Source: Burkholderia ubonensis
GTDB lineage: Bacteria; Pseudomonadota; Gammaproteobacteria; Burkholderiales; Burkholderiaceae
Assembly: GCF_902833085.1 (NCBI RefSeq)
Contig: NZ_CADFEB010000001.1
Span: 727,742 to 791,741, forward strand
Length of the DNA stretch: 64,000 nt
Reading direction: 5' to 3'
In this document: positions 33,298 through 41,329 of the stretch, in pieces
How the letters are laid out: each line of letters opens with the position of its first letter
How positions within the stretch are numbered: the stretch's first letter is position 1
Position numbers and translations under genes: made by a program
Notes under the pieces: generated by a model
What the model was told of the DNA's origin: nothing
Database searches by the model: none
Seen by the model: the letters and a program-made list of their open reading frames with translations, nothing else

Positions 33298-33624
33298 ATG
33301 AAGTCGATCATCTACGCAGCGATTGCCGCTTCCGTCCTTGCCACCCCGATCGCGTCGTTCGCGCAGTCGGAGCAGGGCTTGACCCGCGACCAGGTCAAGG
33401 CGGAACTCGTTCAGCTCGAACAGAACGGCTATAAGCCCCTGGCTTCCGATTCGCAGTATCCGGCCGACATCCAGGCCGCCGAGCAGCGGATCCAGCCGAG
33501 CCAGCCGATGCTCGCACACGCCGATACGAGCGGCTACGGCGCCGTGGCGACCGGCGCGGCGCAGTCGGGCCGCCCGATGCGGGAAGCGCCGAATCCTGTG
33601 AATTCGGTCTATTTCGGCGACTGA
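33298..33624 (+). CDS. DUF4148-family exported protein
   Basis: A 108-aa protein with signal peptide (KSIIYAAIAASVLATPIASF) and a DUF4148 core (LTRDQVKAELVQLEQNGYKP, then YPADIQAAEQRI), ending NSVYFGD. It is the third member of the family in this window and closest to the usual form. It is monocistronic, with a strong ribosome site and a terminator at 33743. Function unknown. Confidence 0.88.
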   Translation: MKSIIYAAIAASVLATPIASFAQSEQGLTRDQVKAELVQLEQNGYKPLASDSQYPADIQAAEQRIQPSQPMLAHADTSGYGAVATGAAQSGRPMREAPNPVNSVYFGD

Positions 33625-33742
33625 ACCGACTATCCCGGGTCTGCCCGCACGCATCCAACACCGCCGAGCGACGCGCGCCTGACACGCGCGTCGCCCGCAA
33701 GCAGGAGCAGAACCTCCGTCGCCGCATTTCGGCGGCTTTCTC

Positions 33743-33773
33743 GCCCAGACGCTCGCGCGTTTGGGCCTTTTTT
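33743..33773 (+). terminator. intrinsic terminator of the DUF4148 gene
   Basis: GCCCAGACGC pairs with GCGTTTGGGC (one G-U) around TCGC, followed by C and six Ts. Confidence 0.8.
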
Positions 33774-33786
33774 GCCGGGAGCGCCG

Positions 33787-34248
33787 TCAGACGGACGTGA
33801 CGGCCGGGGTTCCGTGAATGTAGTGTTCGAGCTGGCTGATCGTGAACTGCTGGTCGGCAATCACGCTCTTGACGAGGTCGCCGATCGAGATGAGGCCGAT
33901 CAGCTTGCCGTCGTCGAGGACAGGCAGGTGGCGCATCCGGTGCTCGGTCATCAGCGCCATGCATTCGTCGCTGGATTGCGAGGGTTCGACGTAGCGGACC
34001 TTCGCGGTCATGATCTCCTCGACGCGCGTGGCTTTCGACGAACGGTCCTGCAGCACGATCTTGCGCGCGTAGTCGCGCTCGGTGACGATGCCGGATATGT
34101 CGTCGCCATCCATGACCAGCAGCGCGCCGATGCCTTTCTCGGCCATCAGCTTGATGGCGTCGTAGACGAGGTCGGTTTTCCTGACGGTGTAGATGGTGCG
34201 GCCGGATTCCGGCTTGGCCTTGAGAATCTGCGCGACAGTCGTGCTCAT
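33787..34248 (-). CDS. two-CBS-domain protein
   Basis: A 153-aa protein made of two cystathionine-beta-synthase domains: AIKLMAEKGIGALLVMDGDD then SGIVTERDYARKIVLQ, and ECMALMTEHRMRHLPVLDDG then LIGLISIGDLVKSVI. Such pairs bind adenine nucleotides and sense energy state. The ATG at 34248 follows GGAGAAAG. It is monocistronic and divergent from ribA. The partner protein is unknown. Confidence 0.9.
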   Translation of the reverse strand: MSTTVAQILKAKPESGRTIYTVRKTDLVYDAIKLMAEKGIGALLVMDGDDISGIVTERDYARKIVLQDRSSKATRVEEIMTAKVRYVEPSQSSDECMALMTEHRMRHLPVLDDGKLIGLISIGDLVKSVIADQQFTISQLEHYIHGTPAVTSV

Positions 34249-34424
34249 ACGCTTTCTCCGTGTGCGAGACAATGCAGGGAAGGCTGGGCGTGATGCGCGG
34301 CACCCGATTGGTCCAGTATAGACGGGTGCGCGGCAGCGGCGCGTGACAGATTGCAGATTAGCGGTAAACTGCCGTCACGTGCCATCCAGAAAATTCCTAT
34401 ATTCCTGATCGTTCGATTGATTTC

Positions 34425-35075
34425 ATGATGTCTTCGCGTCCCCAACCGCCCACGCAGGGCAATGGCCGGGCCGACGAGTGCGTGACGCTCGTCGCAACCG
34501 CGTCGCTGCCCACGCGCTACGGCACGTTCACGTCGTATGCCTTCCGCGTCTCGGGTAGCGACGCCGAACACCTTGCGCTCGTCATGGGCGACGTTGCCGG
34601 CGAGCAGTCCGTGCTGACGCGGCTGCATTCCGAATGCCTGACCGGCGACGTGTTCGGCTCGTATCGCTGCGACTGCGGCGAGCAGCTCGATCTCGCGTTG
34701 CGCTATATCGCCGCGGAAGACCGCGGCGTGCTGCTGTACCTGCGCGGCCACGAAGGGCGCGGCATCGGCCTGAGCAACAAGATCCGCGCGTATGCGCTGC
34801 AGGAGCAGGGGCGGGATACCGTCGAGGCGAATCTCGACCTCGGCCTGCCCGACGACGCGCGCGAATACGATTCCGCCGCCGCGATCCTGCGCATCCTCGG
34901 CGTGACGTCGGTGCGCCTGATGAGCAACAATCCGAAGAAATTCGACACGCTCGTGAAACACGGCATCCCCGTGTGCGAGCGAGTCGCGCTGGCAGTGCCG
35001 GTGCGCGAGGAAAACGAGCGTTATATCCGCACCAAGCAGGCCAAGTTTGGCCATTACTTCGAGGAAAACGAGTGA
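34425..35075 (+). CDS. ribA: GTP cyclohydrolase II
   Basis: A 216-aa enzyme that opens GTP to 2,5-diamino-6-ribosylamino-pyrimidinone phosphate, the first step of riboflavin synthesis. The zinc ligands Cys71, Cys82 and Cys84 are present ([20 protein letters not shown]), as are the catalytic GHEGRGIGL and the GTP-binding region [15 protein letters not shown] and [11 protein letters not shown]. It lacks the DHBP synthase half of RibBA. No FMN riboswitch is seen in its 176-bp leader. Two Met codons (34425, 34428) can start it. Confidence 0.95.
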   Translation: MMSSRPQPPTQGNGRADECVTLVATASLPTRYGTFTSYAFRVSGSDAEHLALVMGDVAGEQSVLTRLHSECLTGDVFGSYRCDCGEQLDLALRYIAAEDRGVLLYLRGHEGRGIGLSNKIRAYALQEQGRDTVEANLDLGLPDDAREYDSAAAILRILGVTSVRLMSNNPKKFDTLVKHGIPVCERVALAVPVREENERYIRTKQAKFGHYFEENE

Positions 35076-35143
35076 CGCGCATCGGCGCGTCGCCGTGGCC
35101 TGCATTTCGATGCGGAGTTTCGGATCGCCGCGGTACGCAATCG

Positions 35144-35166
35144 AAGCCGGTTCGTCCGGCTTTTTT
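35144..35166 (+). terminator. intrinsic terminator of ribA
   Basis: AAGCCGG (35144-35150) and CCGGCTT (35156-35162) around TTCGT, within a run of six Ts. Confidence 0.85.
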
Positions 35167-35259
35167 CATGCGTCGTGCCGATGGTGATGCGCGGTGAGAT
35201 GGTCGCGTGCGCAACGTTTTGCGGCGGCAGTGCTGTCGACGAAATAATCCGGGCAACGA

Positions 35260-35823
35260 ATGAGCGCTTCACTGGAGATTGCGACGGAGCGCCTGACGCT
35301 GCGCCGGTGGCGGCCGGGTGATGCCGAGGCATTCGCGTCGATGCATGCCGATGCCGAGGTGACGGCGTGGCTTGCGCGCGGCCCCATGACGGTAGCCGAC
35401 GCGCGCGCCGACATCGATCGGTTCGACGCGCATTTCGACGTGCACGGTTTTGGCCTGTGGGCGGTCGAGCGCAAGGTCGACCGCATGTTGATCGGCCTTT
35501 GCGGGCTGCATCACGAGAAGCGGGACGGTCATCCGCCGGCGCCTTGCGTGGAGATCGCATGGCGGCAAGCGCGTGCCGCGTGGGGGCACGGGTACATGAG
35601 CGAAGCGGCGTCGTGCGTACTGGCCGACGGGTTTCAGCGGATCGGGCTGGCGGATATCTTCGCGTGGACCGCGGATGCCAATCTTCGATCGCAACGCCTG
35701 ATGCAGCGTATCGGCATGCAGCGGCAGCCCATGCTGGATTTCGATCATCCGGCGCTTGCGGACGGGCATCCGTTGCGCCGGCATGTCGTGTACGTCGCGC
35801 GGCCGCGTGCGGCTTCCCGCTGA
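35260..35823 (+). CDS. RimJ/RimL-type GNAT acetyltransferase
   Basis: A 187-aa acetyltransferase of the RimJ/RimL type. It has TERLTLRRWRPGDAEAFASM, the central WAVERKVDRMLIGLCGLHHE, the acetyl-CoA region WRQARAAWGHGYMSEAASCV and the final ADANLRSQRLMQRIGMQRQP. Members acetylate protein N-termini or small amines, and this one could be a detoxifying enzyme. It stands alone between the ribA terminator and a convergent VOC gene. Confidence 0.9.
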   Translation: MSASLEIATERLTLRRWRPGDAEAFASMHADAEVTAWLARGPMTVADARADIDRFDAHFDVHGFGLWAVERKVDRMLIGLCGLHHEKRDGHPPAPCVEIAWRQARAAWGHGYMSEAASCVLADGFQRIGLADIFAWTADANLRSQRLMQRIGMQRQPMLDFDHPALADGHPLRRHVVYVARPRAASR

Positions 35824-35848
35824 CGGATCTGCGTATCGATGCGTCGGC

Positions 35849-36238
35849 TCATCGAGGCCACGCGGCGTTTTGCAGGACGATCCGGTATCCGTCGAGGTCT
35901 TCGAACGTCTGGCCGGACACTTCCCAATACGGATTGAACGCTTTCACGCGGACGAACCCGTGCGCCGTCGCGCGGGCGCATGCGGCCTTCCAGATTTCGC
36001 TGTCAGGCAGATAGAAGACGATCAGGTCTTCCGGCGTCGGGGCCGGTGCGACGGGATGCGTTCGGCAGTGCGTGAACTCGAAGTGGTAGTCCATGCCTTC
36101 GCGCCCGAGCATCACGCCGTCGAAGCCGTCGTGGTCCTGAAACCTGGCGAGTACCGTGAGCCCGAACGCATCGCGATACATGCGCTCGGTTGCGGCGAGA
36201 TGGCTGACGGGGCGGGCAATGCGCAGATGGGCTTGCAT
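35849..36238 (-). CDS. VOC/glyoxalase-family protein
   Basis: A 129-aa vicinal-oxygen-chelate protein with two beta-alpha-beta-beta-beta modules: LRIARPVSHLAATERMYRDA to YHFEFTHC, and DLIVFYLPDSEIWKAACARA to FEDLDGYRIVLQ. His and Glu residues at strand ends could bind a divalent metal. Members are glyoxalases, dioxygenases or resistance proteins; which of these this is cannot be told. Confidence 0.85.
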   Translation of the reverse strand: MQAHLRIARPVSHLAATERMYRDAFGLTVLARFQDHDGFDGVMLGREGMDYHFEFTHCRTHPVAPAPTPEDLIVFYLPDSEIWKAACARATAHGFVRVKAFNPYWEVSGQTFEDLDGYRIVLQNAAWPR

Positions 36239-36344
36239 GAGCGGGGGATGACGCGGTCGGCGAAGCTGCAATGATAGGCCGCCGGCCGGCGCGCAGCACG
36301 CGCGGCATTCGCCGGATGCCGCGCGTGCCGAACGGGCCGCGCGG

Positions 36345-38381
36345 TTACGCGACAGCCGGATCGGCGATCGTTGCGGCCGCACCGGGACCCGGCGCGGATG
36401 GCGCGGCCTGCGCACCGGCGAGGCGCCGATAGCGCGCGAGCGCCCACAGCGGAAAGTACGCGGTGTAGCCGTGGTACTTGAGGTAGAAGATGCGCGGAAA
36501 TCCCGGCGCGTTGTGCGAGCGATGCCACCAGAAGCCGTCGTCCTGCTGGACCGACAGCAGATAGGCGATGCCGCGGCGCACGGAATCGGACTGCCAGTCG
36601 CCGAACGCCATCTGCGCGAGCAGCGCCCACGCGGTGCAGTTCGACGTGCTCTCGCCGTAGTTGGTCGCGCGGAGCTGCGGGTTCGCGTAGCTGTCGTTCG
36701 TCTCGCCCCAGCCGCCGTCCGCATGCTGGTGCGCGCTCAACCAGTCGAGTGCGCGCGCGATGCAGGGCTGCGACTTGTCCTCGCCGGCGAGCGCGAGGCC
36801 GGCCAGCACGCTCCACGTACCGTACAGGTAGTTCGTGCCCCAGCGGCCCCACCAGCTTCCGTCGGGCTGCTGGGTGCGCTTCACGTACTCGACGGCGCGC
36901 GCGGCCGCCGCCCGGTCTGCGGGGCGCTTCGTGACGCCGAAGCACAGCAGCACGCGGCCCGATACATCCTCGGTCGGCGGATCGAGCAGCGCGCCGTGAT
37001 CGGCGAACGGAATCGCGTTGAGATACAGGCGATCGCAATCGGCATCGAAGGCGCCGAAGCCGCCGTTGCGCGATTGCAGCCCGCGCATCCAGTCGAGCGC
37101 GCGCGTGACGCGTTCCGCGTAAGGATTCTTGCCCGATGTCCTTGCCTGCGCACGGCCCCGGCGGTCGAGCATCGCCGTGACGACCGCGCTGTCGTCGATA
37201 TCGGGGTAGTACGGGTTCGCGTACTGAAACGCCCATCCGCCCGGCTGCGTGCCGGACTGCGCGTTTTCACGCCAGTCGCCTTCCAGGTCGTTCACCTGGC
37301 GCGTCGCCAGCCAGTCGTACGCGCGCGCAATGCGCGCGTCGAGGTCACGGTCGGAGGTCTGCGCGCCCGGCGCCGCTGGCGTCACGCCGCGGGCCTGTTC
37401 GAGCGCCATCGTGCTCCACGCGGTGTCCCACACCGGAGAGAGGCAGGGCTGGCAATACACGCTGCCGTCCGCACGCGTGACCAGCAGCTTCTCGAGTGCG
37501 TCTTCGCAGTCGCGCCGCAGCGGATGGTCTTCCGGGTAGCCGAGCACTTCCATCATCTGGTAGCTGTACACGATCGGCGGAAAGATGCCGCCGAGCCCGT
37601 CTTCGCCGTTCATCCGCTCCGCGCACCACGCTTCGGCGTGCCGGATCGCGCGTTGCCGCAGGCGGCGCGGCAGCAGCGGCTCGAGATGCCGGACCGTGCG
37701 GTCCAGCGCCAGAAAGAGCCGGCGCATGCCCTTGGCGGGCGGAAAGTAGTGGCGCTCCTCGTCGGGCGGCGTGACGAAGAGTTCGGCGATCGAGACGTTG
37801 CGCGGATTGCGCGCGCGCGCCCGGAGCGAACACAGCACGAGCAGCGGCACCATCGTCGTGCGCGCCCAGTAGGCGACCTTGTACATCGAGATCGGCACCC
37901 ACTTCGGGAACAGCACGAACTCGATGGGCATGAACGGCGCCGCGCGCCACGGCACCTGACCGAACGTCGCGAGCAGGATGCGCGTGAACACGTTCGAGCG
38001 GGCCGCGCCGCCGAGCTTCAGGATGGCTTCCCGCGCGCGGATCATGTGCGGCGCGTGCTCGGAATCGCCCGCCGCCTTCAGCGCGAAATACGCCTTCACG
38101 CTGCATGAGATGTCCGGGGCGCCGTCGACGTACAGGTCCCATGCGCCGTGCGTTTCGACCCGCTGGATCGCGCGCAGGTAGCGCGCCATGTTTTCCTGGC
38201 GAACCTCATCGATCCTGTCCATGAAATGCATCATCAGGATGTATTCCGCGGTGATCGTCGCGTCGGATTCCAGTTCGAAACACCAGCTGCCGTCCGGCTG
38301 CTGGAGGCCTGAGAGGGCGTCGCGTCCGCGGAGGATGGCGGCGTCGAGCGAGGACGGGGAGATAGCGTGGTTCGGTTTCAT
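36345..38381 (-). CDS. shc: squalene-hopene cyclase
   Basis: A 678-aa class II terpene cyclase that turns squalene into hopene and diplopterol, the core of membrane hopanoids. The protonating DxDD motif is at Asp394-Ile-Asp396-Asp397, and several QW repeats are visible (LQQPDGSWCFE, LQSRNGGFGAFD, QQPDGSWWGRWG, HQHADGGWGE, QQDDGFWWHRS). The ATG at 38381 is the start because homology begins there (ISPSSLDAAILRGRDALSGL). No hpn genes lie nearby, so it may be a second, regulated cyclase. A TetR gene is divergent, with a perfect palindrome between them. Confidence 0.96.
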   Translation of the reverse strand: MKPNHAISPSSLDAAILRGRDALSGLQQPDGSWCFELESDATITAEYILMMHFMDRIDEVRQENMARYLRAIQRVETHGAWDLYVDGAPDISCSVKAYFALKAAGDSEHAPHMIRAREAILKLGGAARSNVFTRILLATFGQVPWRAAPFMPIEFVLFPKWVPISMYKVAYWARTTMVPLLVLCSLRARARNPRNVSIAELFVTPPDEERHYFPPAKGMRRLFLALDRTVRHLEPLLPRRLRQRAIRHAEAWCAERMNGEDGLGGIFPPIVYSYQMMEVLGYPEDHPLRRDCEDALEKLLVTRADGSVYCQPCLSPVWDTAWSTMALEQARGVTPAAPGAQTSDRDLDARIARAYDWLATRQVNDLEGDWRENAQSGTQPGGWAFQYANPYYPDIDDSAVVTAMLDRRGRAQARTSGKNPYAERVTRALDWMRGLQSRNGGFGAFDADCDRLYLNAIPFADHGALLDPPTEDVSGRVLLCFGVTKRPADRAAAARAVEYVKRTQQPDGSWWGRWGTNYLYGTWSVLAGLALAGEDKSQPCIARALDWLSAHQHADGGWGETNDSYANPQLRATNYGESTSNCTAWALLAQMAFGDWQSDSVRRGIAYLLSVQQDDGFWWHRSHNAPGFPRIFYLKYHGYTAYFPLWALARYRRLAGAQAAPSAPGPGAAATIADPAVA

Positions 38382-38392
38382 GGCGCGGATAA

Positions 38393-38410
38393 TACCATCC
38401 GGATGGAATG
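38393..38410. promoter_or_regulatory. palindromic TetR operator candidate
   Basis: ATACCATCCGGATGGAAT contains the perfect 12-bp palindrome CCATCCGGATGG and is symmetric at 16 of 18 positions. It lies 12 bp from the shc start and 36 bp from the TetR start. Confidence 0.65.
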
Positions 38411-38445
38411 TTTTATCGGAGAGGGGGCGATGATAAGATCCGCGT

Positions 38446-39141
38446 ATGAAAAAACACCCCGACACAGCGCCACGCGACGCGTCCATGCCGACCGGAGCGG
38501 CGAAGGCCGCCCGCGCGCAAGCGGCAGAACGAGCATCGACGCCTGCCGCCTCGGCCGCTTCCGGCGTGCGGCGCAAGAAGGCGCCGGAGCAGGTGCGCTC
38601 GCAGCTTCTCGCCGCCGCGTCGGACCTTGCCACCCGGCATGGCGTGCAGGCGCTCACGCTGGACGCGGTGGCCGAGCGCGCCGGCGTGACGAAGGGCGCG
38701 CTGCAATATCACTTCGCCAACAAGCAAGGGTTGCTCGACGCGCTCTTCGAGCAAACGGTCGCGCGGTTTTCCGGGCAGGTGGCGGAACGGATCGCCGCGG
38801 ATCCGGAGCCGGCCGGCGCGGCCTCGCGCGCATATATGCGCACGATGCTCGACCAGAAGAATCCGGCGGCCAGCACGGATGTGCTGCGCGTCCTGGTTGC
38901 GTCGATGGTGAGTGAACCCGACGCGCGCGAACGCTGGTCAGCGCCGATCAGCGAATTGAGCCGCCCCGATCCGGTGCCGCTCGAGCAGGCCGCGACGCTG
39001 ATGATCTGCAGGCTCGCTGCCGATGGCCTGTGGCTCTGGGATCTGCTGGGTTGCCAGCGCATGCCGGATCAACTGCGTGCGGAAATCGTCCGGCAACTGG
39101 AGCGCATGACCGTCGGCGCAGGTTCGGCGCCGACCCGATGA
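38446..39141 (+). CDS. TetR-family regulator
   Basis: A 231-aa regulator with a 45-residue Ala/Arg-rich N-terminal tail, the HTH LATRHGVQALTLDAVAERAG with VTKGALQYHFANKQGLLDAL, and a C-terminal TetR_C-type domain ending LICRLAADGLWLWDLLG-like (MICRLAADGLWLWDLLG in the protein). It is divergent from shc. The palindrome between the two makes shc its likely target; if so, hopanoid synthesis by this cyclase is conditional. Confidence 0.9.
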   Translation: MKKHPDTAPRDASMPTGAAKAARAQAAERASTPAASAASGVRRKKAPEQVRSQLLAAASDLATRHGVQALTLDAVAERAGVTKGALQYHFANKQGLLDALFEQTVARFSGQVAERIAADPEPAGAASRAYMRTMLDQKNPAASTDVLRVLVASMVSEPDARERWSAPISELSRPDPVPLEQAATLMICRLAADGLWLWDLLGCQRMPDQLRAEIVRQLERMTVGAGSAPTR

Positions 39142-39216
39142 CGGATGTTTGGCTCGTGTGCGCGCCGATGATGCGCTTGCCGCACGTTCGAACGAACCCC
39201 GTTGCCGGCAAACAAT

Positions 39217-39513
39217 GTGAACGATCGTAAACCGGAGCTTCGGCGGCCCGTCGCAGGGCCATACCGTCAGTCTCGATGGGCGGCAGCGCTGGAAAGCCTG
39301 TTCGGGTTCGTCGCGAAGGGCACGGTGGCGCTGGCTGCGTTGATCGCCGTGGTGCTTGCGATCCTTTCCGGCGAGGGGCTCGACCTCGTCAGTCCGCCGA
39401 CGACGAAAAAGGGATGGATGCGCTTGCTGCTCGTACTGGCGGCACTGATTGCGCTCGTCTTTGCCGTGCTTTACTTCATGGAGCCGGGCAGCGCGGATTT
39501 CGCCGGCAAGTAA
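39217..39513 (+). CDS. small two-helix membrane protein
   Basis: A 98-aa protein I do not recognise. Two hydrophobic helices are visible (FVAKGTVALAALIAVVLAIL and LLLVLAALIALVFAVLYFME), separated by a short loop with TKKGWMR. It could start at the GTG at 39217 or the TTG at 39202; neither has a strong ribosome site. It is downstream of the TetR gene. No function is suggested. Confidence 0.5.
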   Translation: MNDRKPELRRPVAGPYRQSRWAAALESLFGFVAKGTVALAALIAVVLAILSGEGLDLVSPPTTKKGWMRLLLVLAALIALVFAVLYFMEPGSADFAGK

Positions 39514-39537
39514 CGCGGTGCGCCGCGCGCAGGCAAT

Positions 39538-39625
39538 AAAAAAGCCCGCTGCTTGAGCGGGCCGAAACCATGTTTGGAGACATGGAGGAGACAGACGTAA
39601 ATTTAAGGGAAAACCCTAGCGCCGG
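39538..39625 (-). ncRNA. candidate small RNA with its own promoter and terminator
   Basis: Read on the minus strand, a TTGCCG box, 16 bp containing CTAGGGTTTTCCC, and TTAAAT (39601-39606) resemble a promoter. The predicted RNA of about 60 nt starts near 39597 and contains a single-stranded TCTGTCTCCT, a hairpin CCATGT-ctccaa-ACATGG, then the terminator GCCCGCT-caagc-AGCGGGC (39562-39544) with six Ts. The two UCUCC-type stretches could pair with ribosome sites. The same terminator would also end the cepI operon. No transcript evidence is available here. Confidence 0.5.
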
Positions 39626-39661
39626 CAACCGGCAATTGATCGCCTGTTGTATTCCTGCAAC

Positions 39662-40465
39662 TCAAGAGGCCCGGTGCGCACGCATGTCCACGCCGCGCGC
39701 CCGATGGCTGCCGAGCCGTTCGTGGGCGATCGGCAGCGCGAACTTGTCGCGCATTTCCGTTTCGATCCACGCGCAGGCTTCGCGCGCGCAGTCGTTCAGT
39801 TCGTGCCGGGTCGCGTGCCCGTCGATGTCGTAGACGAAGCGCACGTCGACCTCGTCGTCGGCGAGCTGCCGCTCGAGCTGATTGAGCTGCAGTTGCGGCG
39901 TGTGCCGTTGCGCGAGCGCGCGAAGCTCGTCGAAGTGATACTCGAGCCAGTCCGCGAAGAACAGCGCGTCGGTGCGGCACGACAGGCGGAACGCCGCGCT
40001 GCGCGACAGGCGCGCGGTGCCGTCGGTGCCGGCGATCGGCGCGGGCGCCGGGCCGTGCCGATCGTCTTTCGAGCCGGCTGCGGCTGCGGTGTCGACGACG
40101 GGCGCGAGCGGGTGCCCGATGTGCCGGTAAGGCTCGCGGTCGCGCAGCGTGTGCCACAGCAGTTCGTCGCTGGCGGCGCACGACGGCTGCATCGTCAGGT
40201 CATGGTGGCCGTCGCCGGTCGCGGCGACGTCGCGAATCACGAGGCGCAGCGAGCAGAGCGGCTCGTTCCGGGCCAGCAGCGTGGCCGCGCGCGGCAGTCC
40301 GCAGACGAGCGGCGCAGGGCCCCCGGTGCGGAACACGAGCCCGTGGCGGTCGAGCCGCACGAGCGGCAGCGGCTCGGGAAACGACGGGTACGCGACGGCG
40401 ATGCGCGCGCCGTCGGCGCGCGTCAACTCCGGCATCATCGAGCGAAAGACCGTTGAGTGGTCCAC
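39662..40465 (-). CDS. conserved protein co-transcribed with cepI
   Basis: A 267-aa protein starting with GTG at 40465, where AAGGAGAG gives a good ribosome site. It lacks signal peptide or membrane helices and I recognise no domain. It contains FADWLEYHFDELRALAQRHT and LADDEVDVRFVYDIDGHATR, and ends with a His/Arg-rich tail. It starts 47 bp after cepI and no promoter is visible between them. From memory, the cognate gene next to cepI in B. cenocepacia (BCAM1871) is co-expressed with cepI and raises AHL activity. That link rests on gene order here. Confidence 0.8.
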   Translation of the reverse strand: MDHSTVFRSMMPELTRADGARIAVAYPSFPEPLPLVRLDRHGLVFRTGGPAPLVCGLPRAATLLARNEPLCSLRLVIRDVAATGDGHHDLTMQPSCAASDELLWHTLRDREPYRHIGHPLAPVVDTAAAAGSKDDRHGPAPAPIAGTDGTARLSRSAAFRLSCRTDALFFADWLEYHFDELRALAQRHTPQLQLNQLERQLADDEVDVRFVYDIDGHATRHELNDCAREACAWIETEMRDKFALPIAHERLGSHRARGVDMRAHRAS

Positions 40466-40512
40466 GTTGACTCTCCTTCGAATACGATTGCGCCCGAGCG
40501 GAATGGATGTGC

Positions 40513-41121
40513 TCAGGCGGCGATGGCTTGCCGGGCGCCGCTTCCCGGGACGATTCCAAGTGCTGCGAACGTTTGCGGATCGATATCGATCCAGCAGGCG
40601 ACCACCATCCTGCCGTCGATCATCTTCGGCGGGCCGGCCCGGTGCGCATGCACGCCGATGCGGCGGAACAGGCGCTCCATGCTGGCGAACGTCACGCCGA
40701 TCAGCTGCCGCGCGCCGAGCTGCGCCGCGCACTCGACGACCGCGGCCAGCATCGGACGCACCGCCCATGCGGCGGCTTCCGTCGAGCCGTCCTCGCCCGT
40801 CGCGGCAAAGCGCGACAGCTCCCACACCGCGGCCGACCGCGGCGGCGTCAGGTCTTCCGCGAGCAGATCGGCGAACAAGGTGTCCAGCAGGTAGGGGCTC
40901 GTCGTCGGCAGCAGGCGCGCGCAACCGCACATCTCGCCGTCGCCGTTCCGCGCGAACACGTAGACGGTATCGTCGCGGTCGAACTGGTCGTGCTCGTAGA
41001 TTTCGTCCGCAGACGGGAGCGCCCATCCGAGCTGCTCGACGAATACACGGCGCCGGTAGCGGCCGATATCCGCTGCAAGTTCGTGTGGCAGCCGCCCTTC
41101 CTCGTGAACGAAGGTCTGCAT
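40513..41121 (-). CDS. cepI: N-acyl-homoserine lactone synthase CepI
   Basis: A 202-aa LuxI-family synthase that makes C8-homoserine lactone from S-adenosylmethionine and acyl-ACP. The invariant family residues are present: Arg24, Phe27, Trp33, Asp45, Asp48, Arg69, Glu101 and Arg104 (YRRRVFVEQLGW, YEHDQFD, WELSRFA). An exact cep box lies 61-78 bp upstream of the ATG. The downstream conserved gene is probably in the same transcript, and rsaM is upstream on the same strand. Confidence 0.98.
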   Translation of the reverse strand: MQTFVHEEGRLPHELAADIGRYRRRVFVEQLGWALPSADEIYEHDQFDRDDTVYVFARNGDGEMCGCARLLPTTSPYLLDTLFADLLAEDLTPPRSAAVWELSRFAATGEDGSTEAAAWAVRPMLAAVVECAAQLGARQLIGVTFASMERLFRRIGVHAHRAGPPKMIDGRMVVACWIDIDPQTFAALGIVPGSGARQAIAA

Positions 41122-41181
41122 GGGTGTCCTCGGGTCTTTGCTTGGAGTGCGTGCATTACAGCGCGCGTCCCGAGGGGGGGT

Positions 41182-41199
41182 AACTGGTAACTCTTACAG
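41182..41199 (-). promoter_or_regulatory. cep box (CepR-AHL binding site)
   Basis: On the minus strand CTGTAAGAGTTACCAGTT is identical to the lux-box-like element known upstream of cepI. It sits 61-78 bp before the cepI start and gives positive autoregulation. Confidence 0.95.
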
Positions 41200-41329
41200 G
41201 GTGACGGGCGAAAAAAGCCGACCGCGACGTGGTATCGGTTTCTTGAAGGGCGGGATTGAAAACCGGCGCGGATTTGCTTATAAAGAGCGCCTGGGCGTCA
41301 ATCGTCGGATGAATTCATGCGCCGGGTTG

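Noticed and set aside
34249..34424. FMN riboswitch in front of ribA
   Set aside because: The leader is too short and lacks the conserved RFN-element helices and loops.
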